This document shows, piece by piece, positions 46,120 to 55,049 of a stretch of 64,000 nt of DNA. Numbering within the stretch: position 1 is the stretch's first letter; every line of letters starts with the position of its first letter. The stretch comes from Congregibacter litoralis KT71 (lineage in GTDB: Bacteria; Pseudomonadota; Gammaproteobacteria; Pseudomonadales; Halieaceae): contig NZ_CM002299.1 in the NCBI RefSeq assembly GCF_000153125.2, positions 2,231,075 through 2,295,074 of the forward strand, in the 5' to 3' direction. A program made the translations under genes and the position numbers. Under the pieces are notes generated by a model that searched no databases, was not told the DNA's origin, and was given only the letters and a program-made list of their open reading frames with translations.

Positions 46120-46223
46120 GCGGCTCTGGTCCGCGGCTATGGTCCGCGGCTATGGTCCGCGGCTATGGTCCGCGGCTCTGGTCCGCGGCTCTGGTCCGCG
46201 GCTCTGGTCCGCGACAATGGTCC
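46120..46223. repeat. 13-bp tandem repeat, eight contiguous copies
   Basis: Exactly eight 13-bp units of the form gcggct(a/c)tggtcc, with no spacers; copies 1 and 5-7 carry c, copies 2-4 carry a, and the last is gcgacaatggtcc. Each junction forms the palindrome CCGCGG. It lies in the 219-bp gap between the convergent lexA and the 93-residue gene, and a period of 13 rules out a coding role. It is a copy-number-variable minisatellite candidate. Confidence 0.9.
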
Positions 46224-46300
46224 GCGAGGATTAGTCGCGGTGTAAGCCGCAGCTATCCTTAGCCGCTGCCGCCAGCCCTTTTCCGCGGCCCCTGCGTAAA

Positions 46301-46582
46301 TCAGTGCAGGATTCGGGGGGCCGTTTGTGTCGGCTCGGTCTCAACCTCGACGTCCGTCTGCTCCGCCACCTGCGCGGCAGCCTGAATACCGGCCTGAATC
46401 ATGGCTTTCGCCACTTCCAGTCCCTGATCCATGATGTACATTCGGGTTTCGTCGGAGAAACTGATGGTCACGAGGGGCTCGCTATCGTCATCAGCACGTT
46501 GTAGAACTATGTCGCCATCACCGAGATCCACGATCTCGAGCAAAGATGTAGGCACGCAGTAACCTCTATTTGAGAGTTGCAT
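46301..46582 (-). CDS. small conserved-looking hypothetical protein
   Basis: 93 residues, acidic, no membrane segment. N-terminal MQLSNRGYCVPTSLLEIVDLG, a beta-rich middle (DIVLQRADDDSEPLVTISFS), then an Ala/Gln-rich helix (AKAMIQAGIQAAAQVAEQ) and a Thr/Glu tail. It does not match a family I recognise. It ends near the 13-bp repeat array and runs convergent to lexA. Confidence 0.55.
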   Translation of the reverse strand: MQLSNRGYCVPTSLLEIVDLGDGDIVLQRADDDSEPLVTISFSDETRMYIMDQGLEVAKAMIQAGIQAAAQVAEQTDVEVETEPTQTAPRILH

Positions 46583-46640
46583 GGCAATGGTAGCAGCCCT
46601 GATCCCCCCCTAACAAGCGAGCCTGCCGGGAGCCGTTGGG

Positions 46641-47126
46641 TCAACACTCGGACAGGGAGTCGTCCATGCGCGCCATAATCGCCGCAAGGGCATCAGCCCA
46701 GGTTACAACCACCGGGTAGCCCAGAGGCTCACGATCACTGACCAGGAGGCCGCCCCTGGCCGCCGCTCCTCCGTGGGGAAAAGAGGCCGAAGCCTCAACT
46801 TCATCAGCCAGCATCTGCGCCAGCCAGCCGCCCTTCTCCAGCTGGGCGAATTCCGCTATTTCAGGACTGAGCGCTTTACCGGGATCTGGCGCTGGCAGTT
46901 CATCGGTACTTTGGGGCCTTGGCAGCCTCGTGGAGTCCTCGATCCCCGCCAGAGAGAGCAGAAACCAACCATAGGCGGTCCTAAGCTGCTCACGACTGGC
47001 GGGAAGAAAGGCATCAATCAGGGCTGCATCGCTGTGGCGCCCGTCTCCTCGCATGCGCTCCCAGGCCTCCAGGAGTATACGAGCGCGATACAGGGCCCGG
47101 TTAGCCTCCCCACGGGTTCGCGCCAC
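46641..47126 (-). CDS. DUF6586-like hypothetical protein
   Basis: 161 residues, helical, soluble. N-terminal TRGEANRALYRARILLEAWER and later EQLRTAYGWFLLSLAGI and LEKGGWLAQMLADEVEA match the small protein that often follows topA in Pseudomonas-like genomes. It begins 3 nt after the topA stop, so the two are co-transcribed. Function unknown. Confidence 0.7.
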   Translation of the reverse strand: MARTRGEANRALYRARILLEAWERMRGDGRHSDAALIDAFLPASREQLRTAYGWFLLSLAGIEDSTRLPRPQSTDELPAPDPGKALSPEIAEFAQLEKGGWLAQMLADEVEASASFPHGGAAARGGLLVSDREPLGYPVVVTWADALAAIMARMDDSLSEC

Positions 47127-47129
47127 GGC

Positions 47130-49856
47130 TCAGGCGTCCTTGCCTGCCTGGACTTTCGTTTTTGCTTTGGCTCTTGCTTTTGTTTTGGCCTTGGCCTTTG
47201 CCTTGGCTTTGGTTTTAGGCTTGCGCTTCGGCGCTTCCTGGATCTGCCAGCGGCCACCATCGTAAAAGGCTTTCCACCCCGTGGCCTTACCGTCTTCCTC
47301 GGTCATCACATACTGTTCTTTCGTCTTGCGACTGTAGCGGATCTGCGCGGGATTGCCGCTGTCATCCTCCGTAGGCGCATCGAATAGAAAAGTGTATTTT
47401 GGATCAATCTCTTCCTTGTGAGGCAGCAGTTCTTTTACCAGGGGGGCACGGGTTTCCCGGTGTTTGGGAAACTGGCTCGCCGCGAGAAACAGGCCCGCGG
47501 CGCCATCGCGCAGCACATAATGGTCTTCCACCTTTTCGCAAATGAGCTCAGGCATTTGCACGGGGTCCATTTTCGGCGGTGCCGGCTCGCCACTGCGCAG
47601 AAGCTTCCGGGTGTTTTTGCAATCGCTATTGGTGCAGCCGAAGTATTTACCGAAGCGTCCGGTCTTGAGCTGCATTTCGTTGCCGCACTTATCGCATTCC
47701 AGGGTCGGCCCGTCATAGCCCTTGATTTTGTATTTGCCCAATTCCACTTCGAAGCCTGAGCAATCGGGGTTGTTACCGCAGACATGCAGCTTGCGCTCTT
47801 CGTCGATGAGATAACTGTCCATTGCCGCATTGCAGATCTGGCAGCGGTGCTTACTGCGCAGCAGGCGGGACTCGGCCTCATCGTCGGCATCGGCATCGAT
47901 GACCTCGTCGCCGGGAATGAGGTTGACCGTTTCTTTACAGCGCTCCTTGGGCGGCAAGGCGTAGCCGGAGCATCCCAGAAAAACGCCGGTGCTTGCGGTG
48001 CGAATCTGCATGGGGCGTCCGCAGGCCTTGCAGGGAATGTCCGTCATGGTCGGCGCGTTGGCCTGCATACCATCGGGCTCGGGAAGCTCTGCCGTCTCTA
48101 CCCGCTCCTTAAACTCGGCGTAGAAATCATCCAGCAGTTGACGCCAATCCAGTTTTCCATCCGCGACGGAGTCGAGATGCTCTTCCATACCCGCGGTAAA
48201 TCCATAGTCCAGGAGATCGCTAAAGCTGCTCTCCAGTCGATCCGTGACAATCTCGCCCATTTTCTCCGCATAAAAACGCCTGTTTTCGAGGCGCACGTAG
48301 CCGCGATCCTGGATGGTCGAGATAATTGATGCATAGGTTGAGGGTCGACCAATGCCGCGCTTTTCCAGCTCGCTCACGAGCTTGGCCTCGCCATAGCGTG
48401 ATGGCGGTGCGGTGAAATGCTGCACCGGATCCAGTTTCAGCAAAGAGAGCTCGTCCCCTTTGGCGAGATCGGGCAAAACCGTATCTTCTGCCTTGCGACC
48501 CTGGGGTGGCTGCACCCGGGTGTAACCATCGAAGCGCACGATGCGGCCGCGGGTGGTCAGATGAAAATCACCCGCGCTCACGGTAATGGTTGTGGACGTG
48601 TACTCGGCCGCGGGCATCTGACCCGCCACAAACTGCCGCCAGATCAGCTCGTAGAGGCGCTCGGCGTCCCGCTCCATGTTTTGAAGATGCCCCTGGAGAA
48701 CATTCACGTCCGATGGACGAATCGCTTCGTGGGCTTCCTGGGCATTGTCATTGGATGAATAACGCGCCGCCTGTTCCGGCAGGTACTCCTTGGGGTAATT
48801 ATCCCTGATGTGATCCCGACAAGCCTGCACCGCATCCGCGCTCAGGTTTGTCGAGTCCGTCCGCATGTAGGTGATGTAGCCCGCCTCATACAGGCGCTGC
48901 GCCAGCATCATGGTCTTTTTGACGCTGAAACTCAGGCGCGTGCTCGCCGCCTGCTGGAGGGTGGAGGTGATAAAGGGCGCGGGTGGCTTCGAACGTGTCG
49001 GCTTGTCTTCCCGGTCGCTGACAACATAGGAGGCTTCTGCCAGGGCGTCCCGCGCTGCCATGGCATCTTTTTCATTGTTGGGGCGAAATTTTTCCCCGCG
49101 CATGCGTCGGACTTCAAAGCGCGCTTTTTCGGCAGCTTTGGTCTCAAGATCCGCATGAATCTCCCAATACTCCTCGGGAATAAAAGCACGAATTTCCCGT
49201 TCCCGCTCCACGATCAGACGCACCGCTACGGACTGCACGCGCCCCGCAGACAGACCCCGGGCGACTTTAGCCCACAGCAGGGGTGAGACCATATAGCCCA
49301 CCACACGGTCGAGGAATCGTCGCGCCTGCTGCGCGTTGACCCGCGCCTGATCAATCCGCGATGGCTGGGAGAAAGCCTCCTGAATCGCTTTTTTGGTGAT
49401 CTCGTTGAAGACTACCCGCTGATACCGATCGTCATTGCCACCAATCGCCTCTCGAAGGTGCCAGGCAATGGCCTCCCCTTCACGATCAAGGTCCGTCGCG
49501 AGGTACACGGTGTCCGAGGTCTCTGCTAATTTGCGAAGCTCAGCAACCACCTTCTCTTTTCCCGGCAGAATTTCGTAGTTGGCTTCCCAGCCCTGATCAG
49601 GGTCAATGCCCATACGACGAACGAGCTGTTCCCGCGCCCGGGTTTTCTTTTGAATCGCTTTTTCTTCCGGCGACATCTTGCGGGTCTGCGCGGCCTTGGC
49701 GGCGCGTTCCTTGGCATCGGTGGTTTTGGCGGAACCCGCTGTGGGCAAGTCGCGGATATGCCCTACGCTGGACTTCACGACAAAATCGTTGCCCAGGTAT
49801 TTATTGATGGTCTTGGCCTTGGCTGGTGATTCGACGATGACGAGGGATTTACCCAT
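47130..49856 (-). CDS. topA: DNA topoisomerase I
   Basis: Relaxes negative supercoils through a 5'-phosphotyrosyl link. 908 residues: Toprim domain ([31 protein letters not shown]), the catalytic core with the active Tyr in [14 protein letters not shown] (~330), then three or more Cys4 zinc-ribbon modules ([24 protein letters not shown]). The C-terminal ~30 residues are a Lys/Ala/Thr repeat tail that likely binds DNA or RNA polymerase. Upstream there is a strong promoter and a ~115-nt hairpin leader. Confidence 0.96.
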   Translation of the reverse strand: MGKSLVIVESPAKAKTINKYLGNDFVVKSSVGHIRDLPTAGSAKTTDAKERAAKAAQTRKMSPEEKAIQKKTRAREQLVRRMGIDPDQGWEANYEILPGKEKVVAELRKLAETSDTVYLATDLDREGEAIAWHLREAIGGNDDRYQRVVFNEITKKAIQEAFSQPSRIDQARVNAQQARRFLDRVVGYMVSPLLWAKVARGLSAGRVQSVAVRLIVEREREIRAFIPEEYWEIHADLETKAAEKARFEVRRMRGEKFRPNNEKDAMAARDALAEASYVVSDREDKPTRSKPPAPFITSTLQQAASTRLSFSVKKTMMLAQRLYEAGYITYMRTDSTNLSADAVQACRDHIRDNYPKEYLPEQAARYSSNDNAQEAHEAIRPSDVNVLQGHLQNMERDAERLYELIWRQFVAGQMPAAEYTSTTITVSAGDFHLTTRGRIVRFDGYTRVQPPQGRKAEDTVLPDLAKGDELSLLKLDPVQHFTAPPSRYGEAKLVSELEKRGIGRPSTYASIISTIQDRGYVRLENRRFYAEKMGEIVTDRLESSFSDLLDYGFTAGMEEHLDSVADGKLDWRQLLDDFYAEFKERVETAELPEPDGMQANAPTMTDIPCKACGRPMQIRTASTGVFLGCSGYALPPKERCKETVNLIPGDEVIDADADDEAESRLLRSKHRCQICNAAMDSYLIDEERKLHVCGNNPDCSGFEVELGKYKIKGYDGPTLECDKCGNEMQLKTGRFGKYFGCTNSDCKNTRKLLRSGEPAPPKMDPVQMPELICEKVEDHYVLRDGAAGLFLAASQFPKHRETRAPLVKELLPHKEEIDPKYTFLFDAPTEDDSGNPAQIRYSRKTKEQYVMTEEDGKATGWKAFYDGGRWQIQEAPKRKPKTKAKAKAKAKTKARAKAKTKVQAGKDA

Positions 49857-49898
49857 AGGGGTTGCAGGCCTGTACTAAAAAAACAAATTAAGCGTTTA

Positions 49899-49953
49899 CC
49901 GTGACAACCCGAAACTTAGCAAAAACAAAAAACACCACAAAAAGGGGTCACGG
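49899..49953 (-). promoter_or_regulatory. hairpin in the topA leader
   Basis: CCGTGAC (49899-49905) pairs with GTCACGG (49947-49953), extendable by a CCC/GGG pair after a 2-nt bulge; the ~40-nt loop is unusually T-rich on the coding strand. It lies between the predicted start of transcription and the topA ATG, followed by a U-rich stretch, so it could attenuate transcription or control translation. No known riboswitch is recognised. Confidence 0.4.
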
Positions 49954-49972
49954 AAACGGACGAAGGGGCGCA

Positions 49973-50001
49973 TATATATAGAGACCTTGAGGCCCGGTCA
50001 A
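49973..50001 (-). promoter_or_regulatory. sigma-70 type promoter of topA
   Basis: On the minus strand TTGACC (49996-50001) and TATATA (49973-49978) are separated by exactly 17 bp, a near-consensus promoter. It lies about 117 bp upstream of the topA start. The AT-rich -10 followed by GCGCC fits a supercoiling-sensitive discriminator. Confidence 0.65.
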
Positions 50002-50013
50002 GGGAGCCGCCTT

Positions 50014-50472
50014 TCAAGACGACAGGAGGTTGCCCTTCCAATCCTCCAGCAGAGCAGCAATTTCACGCACCGTATCCTCGTCGCCGCGCTCCTGCCAAAA
50101 GATGCCGCAGCTCTCCTCTGACACCGCGATGGCAAGCACGGACGCGGGGAGCTCCTCGCTAAAACCCGGTGGATCAGCGCGGCCGGCGGGACTGCGCCAT
50201 TGCGCGTTATCCCGGTACCAGGCCTGGCGTATTCGTGGCTTTTTCCGCGATGCCGGGAGCCTCAATCCGTAGTACAGCACCTGGCGCTCACTGGCGGGAA
50301 GACGCGCGCTGCGCTCGGGACCCAGAGGGAGATCCCTGAACTCCACAAAGAGTCCCGCCAGCGCGGCCGTCTCGCGAAGCCTGGCCTGATGTTTCTGACG
50401 CTTGGTGGGCATAAAGTGCCAGAGCGGCGCCAGCGCAACGAGTACAATGAGCGCAATAATGGCGTAGACCAA
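50014..50472 (-). CDS. small membrane-anchored hypothetical protein
   Basis: 152 residues. An N-terminal helix (~4-20, AIIALIVLVALAPLWHF) is followed by a basic segment (PTKRQKHQARLRETA) and a soluble domain with YYGLRLPASRKKP and SVLAIAVSEESCGIFWQE. Looks like a bitopic inner-membrane protein with a cytoplasmic or periplasmic domain; family unknown. Upstream of topA on the same strand, overlapping the region of its promoter's far side. Confidence 0.6.
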   Translation of the reverse strand: MVYAIIALIVLVALAPLWHFMPTKRQKHQARLRETAALAGLFVEFRDLPLGPERSARLPASERQVLYYGLRLPASRKKPRIRQAWYRDNAQWRSPAGRADPPGFSEELPASVLAIAVSEESCGIFWQERGDEDTVREIAALLEDWKGNLLSS

Positions 50473-50653
50473 GTCAATCTCCCGCGTTTCATTGATTCAG
50501 TCGATGTTTTCGACATAAATCACTATGTTATAAATGAAGGTGTCCGGGGCGGCATGCTAGCAGTAGTGTCAGCTGGCAACCTACCCGCGGCAGTAAAACT
50601 CAAGCCGTCAACAAACGGCAGCATAATCACAACAGCAAGTGGGGAGAGAGCCA

Positions 50654-51085
50654 ATGTCGAACTACAGCAAGATTCTCATGGCCGTGGACCTCAGTGAGGA
50701 CTCCGACACCGTTGCAGAGCGCGCCCTGGCAATCGCGCGCAACAACGACGCAGAGCTTCACATTATCCACGTTATTGAGCCCCTGAGCTTTGCCTACGGC
50801 GGCGACATACCCATGGACTTCTCGGGTATTCAGGACGAGATTTATCAGCAGGCGGAGCAGCAGTTGGAAAAGTTTGCGACGAAGCACGGCGTAGCCAAAG
50901 AGCGTCGCCACGTTGTGCTGGGACGCCCGGAGGTGGAAATCCATACCCTCGCCGAGGAGATGGATGCCGGTCTGATTGTGGTGGGCAGCCATGGCCGCTA
51001 CGGGCTTGCGCTGCTCATGGGCTCCACCGCCAATGGCGTTTTACATGGCGCCACCTGCGACGTGCTCGCGGTGCGTGTGGGTTAG
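50654..51085 (+). CDS. universal stress protein (UspA family)
   Basis: 143 residues from ATG 50654, with GGGGAGAG upstream. The family N-terminus KILMAVDLSEDSDTVAERAL and the nucleotide-binding motif GSHGRYGLALLMGSTANGVL (G2xG9xG[ST]) are intact, so it likely binds ATP. Single-domain cytoplasmic Usp proteins support survival in stationary phase and stress. It lies alone, 3 bp from the convergent glutaredoxin-like gene. Confidence 0.92.
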   Translation: MSNYSKILMAVDLSEDSDTVAERALAIARNNDAELHIIHVIEPLSFAYGGDIPMDFSGIQDEIYQQAEQQLEKFATKHGVAKERRHVVLGRPEVEIHTLAEEMDAGLIVVGSHGRYGLALLMGSTANGVLHGATCDVLAVRVG

Positions 51086-51087
51086 AT

Positions 51088-51372
51088 TCAGGGCAGCACT
51101 CCCGAATCACACAGGAATCTGTCCAGCGCTGGCCCGTCAAAAGGCCAGCGTAATTCCCCACCGCTGTTCTCGGCCTCGGCACTCGTTTCAGCACGCAACA
51201 CAGGTATCAACCAGCCGTAGCGCTCGAATAGCGTATCGTCATTAGCGATATCCACCACGCTCCATCGCAGGGAGGCGTGTTGCGCCTGCGCAGCCGCTAA
51301 GAGCGCTTCGGCATCCTCACAGAGGTGGCAGCCCTCGGTGCTGTAGAGAATCAGGGTGGTTTCGTCCATCAT
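51088..51372 (-). CDS. glutaredoxin-like (DUF836) thiol protein
   Basis: 94 residues from ATG 51372 (MMDETTLILYSTEGCHLCED), preceded by AAGGCGGA. A thioredoxin-fold N-terminus with the redox pair C-H-L-C and the cis-Pro loop (GWLIPVLRAE). Belongs to the small glutaredoxin-family (DUF836) group whose partners are unknown. An upstream extension to 51453 is not supported. It begins 28 bp from the divergent RNA methyltransferase. Confidence 0.8.
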   Translation of the reverse strand: MMDETTLILYSTEGCHLCEDAEALLAAAQAQHASLRWSVVDIANDDTLFERYGWLIPVLRAETSAEAENSGGELRWPFDGPALDRFLCDSGVLP

Positions 51373-51400
51373 TCCGCCTTTATCGTCAAGCGAGCTTAGC

Positions 51401-52174
51401 ATGAGCCAACAGGGCAAACCGGATCGACAGGAGCGCCGCCGATTCCTCACCATTTATGGACGTAAAGCCGTCCTGGAGGCCTTGCAGGACGAGGATATGG
51501 ACTGCCGGATTCTGCACATGGCAAACAGCAATCGCGGTGGCGGCATCATCAGGGACATTCAACGGGCGGCGCAAGAGCGAGGTCTCGATTGCCGTGAACA
51601 CAGTCGGGAAGAGCTTGCCCGCATCTCCCGTAACGGCCGGCAGGACCAGGGCGTTGCCCTCGACGTGTACTGCGCGGCCATGGGTGAGCTGGATGCCTAT
51701 CTTCGTGATATGAGCGACGCGCCCCAGCGAATCCTGGCTCTGGATGGCGTAACCAACCCGCAGAACATGGGCATGGTGATCCGCAGCGCCGCCGCCGCGG
51801 GCATTCAGGGGCTTATCTACGCGGACCGGGGCAACCCGGCCCTCGGGCCTCTGGTGATCAAGGCCAGCGCGGGAACCGTGTTTCGCGCCCCCCTGCTGCG
51901 CTGTCAAACGGTGATGGACGGCGCCCGGCAGCTGAGTGACGCCGGTTTTACGCTGTATCGCCTCCAGGCTGACGGCAGGCGCAGCCTGTTCGATGGTCAG
52001 GATTTTGCGCAGCGGGCGCTATTTGTCCTGGGGGGTGAATCAGACGGCATCTCGGAGGCTCTCAGAGGCCTGCCGGGCGAAAACCTGAGCATACCCATGA
52101 GAAACGGCGTGGAATCCCTCAATGTGGCAGTGAGCGGCGCCCTCGTGGCTTACATCGCCGCGACGGTTGAATAA
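51401..52174 (+). CDS. TrmH/SpoU-family RNA 2'-O-methyltransferase
   Basis: 257 residues from ATG 51401: an N-terminal substrate-binding domain (~18-90, YGRKAVLEAL...) and a SpoU methylase domain with the trefoil-knot SAM motifs LDGVTNPQNMGMVIRSA, LGGESDGIS and IPMRNGVESLNVAVSGA. The target is probably a ribose in 23S rRNA or tRNA; it resembles RlmB, but its neighbours do not settle this. Upstream extension to 51356 is unlikely. Confidence 0.9.
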   Translation: MSQQGKPDRQERRRFLTIYGRKAVLEALQDEDMDCRILHMANSNRGGGIIRDIQRAAQERGLDCREHSREELARISRNGRQDQGVALDVYCAAMGELDAYLRDMSDAPQRILALDGVTNPQNMGMVIRSAAAAGIQGLIYADRGNPALGPLVIKASAGTVFRAPLLRCQTVMDGARQLSDAGFTLYRLQADGRRSLFDGQDFAQRALFVLGGESDGISEALRGLPGENLSIPMRNGVESLNVAVSGALVAYIAATVE

Positions 52175-52233
52175 GCCTCAGCGCTACCACCAACGCCCCC
52201 CGCAAAGAGCAAGCCCGAAGCCAAAATCAACGA

Positions 52234-53409
52234 TCAGCGGGAAAGATAACTCATCGCGTCTTCGAGCCCCTTGAGCGTCAGGGGATGCATACGCCCTTCC
52301 ATGAGCTGATGCGTGATGGAAATTGACTGCGTGAACTCCCACTCTTCCTGGGGCACGGGGTTGATCCACACCGCTTTGTCATAGGTTTCCAGCATGCGGC
52401 GCAGCCACACCTCGCCGCTCTCCTCGTTCCAGTGCTCAACGGAACCCCCGGGCTGCATAATCTCGTAGGGCGACATGGAAGCGTCACCGATGATGATCAC
52501 TTTGTAGTCGTGGGCATACTTGTGGAGTATGTCCAGCATGTTGGTGCGCTCGGCATGGCGACGCACGTTATTCTTCCAGACACTCTCATAGAAGAAGTTG
52601 TGGAAATAGAAACTCTCCATGTGCTTGAACTCTGTACGCGTCGCCGAAAAAAGCTCCTCGCAGACCCGCACGTGAGGATCCATGGATCCGCCCACATCAA
52701 AGAACAGCAGCACTTTTACCGCGTTGTGACGCTCGGGCACCATGCGAATATCCAGAAGTCCGGCATTGCGCGCGGTGGAACGGATGGTGTCGTCGAGATC
52801 GAGTTCGTCCGCCGCGCCGTTGCGAGCAAACTTGCGCAGGCGACGCAGGGCCATTTTGATATTCCGCGTACCCAGCTCGACACTGTCGTCAAGGTTCTTG
52901 AAATCCCGACGATCCCAGACCTTTACCGCTTTGCCGTTGCCACCGTTGGGGCCCACGCGAATACCCTCCGGATGGTAACCCTCCTGCCCGAAGGGTGAGG
53001 TGCCGCCCGTACCGACCCACTTGTTTCCCCCTTCGTGGCGCTTCTTCTGCTCTTCCAGGCGTTTTTTGAACTCTTCGATGAGCTTTTCGAGACCACCCAG
53101 GGATTCGATTTTTTCTTTCTCTTCCTCGGACAGCTGCTTCACAAACTCGCTGCGCAGCCAGTCATCGGGAATCATCGCCTCGATCACATCATCAAGGTCC
53201 TGGAGCTCCTCGAAATGCGCGCCAAAGGCCTTATCGAAGCGATCGAAGTACTTTTCATCTTTCACCAGACAGGTGCGACTGAAAAAGTAAAACTCATCGG
53301 CACTGCCAAAAGCCACGTGCTTGCTAAGTCCCTCGTAGAGATCAAGAAGCTCGCGGGTAGTGACGGGTATCCCTACATCGCGCAGGGCGCTGAAAAAGTT
53401 AAGTAGCAC
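52234..53409 (-). CDS. VWA-domain (CoxE-like) protein
   Basis: 391 residues. N-terminal helical region with a charged segment (EEEKEKIESLGGLEKLIEEF), then a von Willebrand A domain ~235-390 whose MIDAS starts VLLFFDVGGSMDPHV and continues with IIGDASMSPYEI. Pairs with the MoxR ATPase 23 nt upstream, as in the CoxD-CoxE and similar modules that help assemble or remodel metal-dependent or membrane complexes. The target of this pair is not known. Confidence 0.85.
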   Translation of the reverse strand: MLLNFFSALRDVGIPVTTRELLDLYEGLSKHVAFGSADEFYFFSRTCLVKDEKYFDRFDKAFGAHFEELQDLDDVIEAMIPDDWLRSEFVKQLSEEEKEKIESLGGLEKLIEEFKKRLEEQKKRHEGGNKWVGTGGTSPFGQEGYHPEGIRVGPNGGNGKAVKVWDRRDFKNLDDSVELGTRNIKMALRRLRKFARNGAADELDLDDTIRSTARNAGLLDIRMVPERHNAVKVLLFFDVGGSMDPHVRVCEELFSATRTEFKHMESFYFHNFFYESVWKNNVRRHAERTNMLDILHKYAHDYKVIIIGDASMSPYEIMQPGGSVEHWNEESGEVWLRRMLETYDKAVWINPVPQEEWEFTQSISITHQLMEGRMHPLTLKGLEDAMSYLSR

Positions 53410-53432
53410 GCTAAATCCTCCGGATCAGCCGC

Positions 53433-54278
53433 TTATCGCGTCTCTCGTCGGTGCATAAACGCAAGGCGCTCGAGAAGATGCACGTCCTGCTCGTTTTTCA
53501 GGAGCGCACCGTAGAGGGGCGGAATTGCCTTGGACTGGTCCCGCTCGCGGAGAATCTCATCGGGAATATCATCCGCCATGAGGAGTTTCAGCCAGTCGAT
53601 GAGCTCTGACGTGGAGGGCTTTTTCTTGAGCCCCGGCACGGAGCGCAGATCAAAGAACACCTCGAGGGCTTCCTGTACAAGCGTCTGCGTGATATCGGGA
53701 TAGTGCACGTCCACGATGCGCTGCATGGTGCTTTTGTCGGGGAAGTTGATGAAGTGGAAGAAACAGCGGCGCAAAAACGCATCGGGGAGTTCCTTCTCGT
53801 TGTTGCTGGTAATAATGATGATGGGACGCCGCGTTGCTTTGATGGTTTCCCCGGTCTCGTAAACAAAGAACTCCATACGATCAAGCTCTACCAGAAGGTC
53901 GTTGGGGAACTCGATATCGGCCTTGTCTACCTCATCAATGAGTAACACCACCTGCTCCTCGGCGGTAAAGGCTTCCCAGAGCTTGCCTTTCTTGATGTAG
54001 TTTCGAACGTCGTGGACCTTGTCGTCCCCGAGCTGGGAATCCCGCAGACGGGATACCGCATCGTATTCATAAAGACCCTGCTGCGCTTTGGTCGTGGACT
54101 TGATGTGCCACTGGATCAGGGGCATACCCAGGCCACTGGCGACCTCCTCCGCCAGCATGGTTTTACCCGTGCCCGGCTCCCCCTTGATCAGGAGGGGGCG
54201 CTGAAGCGCGACCGCCGCATTAACAGCCATGCTTAGATCTTCTGTCGCTACGTAACGCTCAGTACCTTCAAACTTCAT
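53433..54278 (-). CDS. MoxR-family AAA+ ATPase
   Basis: 281 residues from ATG 54278 (MKFEGTERYVATEDLS). Walker A GEPGTGKTMLAEEVA, Walker B LLIDEVDKADIEFPNDLL, sensor-like TSNNEKELPDAFLRRCFF. MoxR ATPases act as chaperones with VWA partners, here the downstream gene. The 16-residue longer reading is not convincing. Confidence 0.9.
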   Translation of the reverse strand: MKFEGTERYVATEDLSMAVNAAVALQRPLLIKGEPGTGKTMLAEEVASGLGMPLIQWHIKSTTKAQQGLYEYDAVSRLRDSQLGDDKVHDVRNYIKKGKLWEAFTAEEQVVLLIDEVDKADIEFPNDLLVELDRMEFFVYETGETIKATRRPIIIITSNNEKELPDAFLRRCFFHFINFPDKSTMQRIVDVHYPDITQTLVQEALEVFFDLRSVPGLKKKPSTSELIDWLKLLMADDIPDEILRERDQSKAIPPLYGALLKNEQDVHLLERLAFMHRRETR

Positions 54279-54380
54279 CGACGGGCTCCACTGTAAAGAA
54301 ACGGGGATCTGCGCTCTGACGGGCACAGATCAAAAATGTAAGGGGCGCAAGGGTACCCAACACTGCCAAGGGCGGGCAAG

Positions 54381-54755
54381 TTAGACCTCCGCCGGAGTGT
54401 CCTCTTCTTCGCTGGAAGAGCCGCGGCGAAAAAACATCACCCCAAGAGCGGCGACAAGGCCCAGTCCAAGGCTCACCGCTGTAAATAACACCAAGGGCCG
54501 AAGCGCGTGTTCCGCCGCCTCCTTGCCAAGGCTGAGCCACTGAAATGCCAGTACGATTAACGCCGGAGCGAAGGTGTCGGCCTCGGGCTGAATGAGCGCG
54601 GGAGTCAGTAGAAGCGCCAGGGTGGGCAGGGAAATCAGAATTTTCAGGGCCAGGGAGCGCTTGCGCAACAACCAGATATTCATGAGCACAACCGCAATGC
54701 TGGCAGACAGGACATACAGAATGAGTGCCGTGAGATAAGCGCTTTCAGTGAGCAT
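54381..54755 (-). CDS. four-helix hypothetical membrane protein
   Basis: 124 residues, about four hydrophobic helices (AYLTALILYVLSASIAVVL, ILISLPTLALLLTPALI, LIVLAFQWLSLG, RPLVLFTAVSLGLGLVAAL), and an acidic Ser/Glu C-terminal tail. It does not match a family I recognise. It sits between the MoxR gene and ycgL and overlaps ycgL's stop by 11 bp on the same strand, suggesting one transcript. Confidence 0.65.
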   Translation of the reverse strand: MLTESAYLTALILYVLSASIAVVLMNIWLLRKRSLALKILISLPTLALLLTPALIQPEADTFAPALIVLAFQWLSLGKEAAEHALRPLVLFTAVSLGLGLVAALGVMFFRRGSSSEEEDTPAEV

Positions 54756-55047
54756 CGGTTTCTCCCTTTGTCGTGAGGCTCTGCTCCCGCGGCTCCGACG
54801 CAGACTCCCTCTTCCCCGGTGGCATTTGCACGTAATACCCCTCGGACTCCAGCGCTGCCAGTACCGTGACCGTATCGGCCAGCGCGAGCTTACGCGAGGG
54901 CTCCAGAGCGAAAACCAGTGCGGACTCCGGATCGCCGAACATCGACAGAAGGGCCTCGGGCACGCGCTCCAGTCCCTCTTCGCGTTTCACAAACAGATAC
55001 ATACCCTCTTTGCGGGGGCTACGAAACACTTCGCACAACAGTTTCAT
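54745..55047 (-). CDS. ycgL: YcgL-domain protein
   Basis: 100 residues with the family features LCEVFRSPRKEGMYLFVKRE, EGLERVPEALLSMFGDP and YYVQMPPG. YcgL proteins are small and uncharacterised. The adjacency to rnd (2 bp apart here) is conserved in Pseudomonas and E. coli relatives, hinting at an RNA-related role, which remains unproven. Confidence 0.88.
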   Translation of the reverse strand: MKLLCEVFRSPRKEGMYLFVKREEGLERVPEALLSMFGDPESALVFALEPSRKLALADTVTVLAALESEGYYVQMPPGKRESASEPREQSLTTKGETDAH

Positions 55048-55049
55048 TG

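Noticed and set aside
46120..46223. CRISPR array
   Set aside because: Units are 13 bp and contiguous with no spacers, and there are no cas genes.
49871..49886. Possible SOS box CTGTACTAAAAAAACA upstream of topA
   Set aside because: The right half ends AACA, not ACAG, and it lies inside the leader after the promoter.
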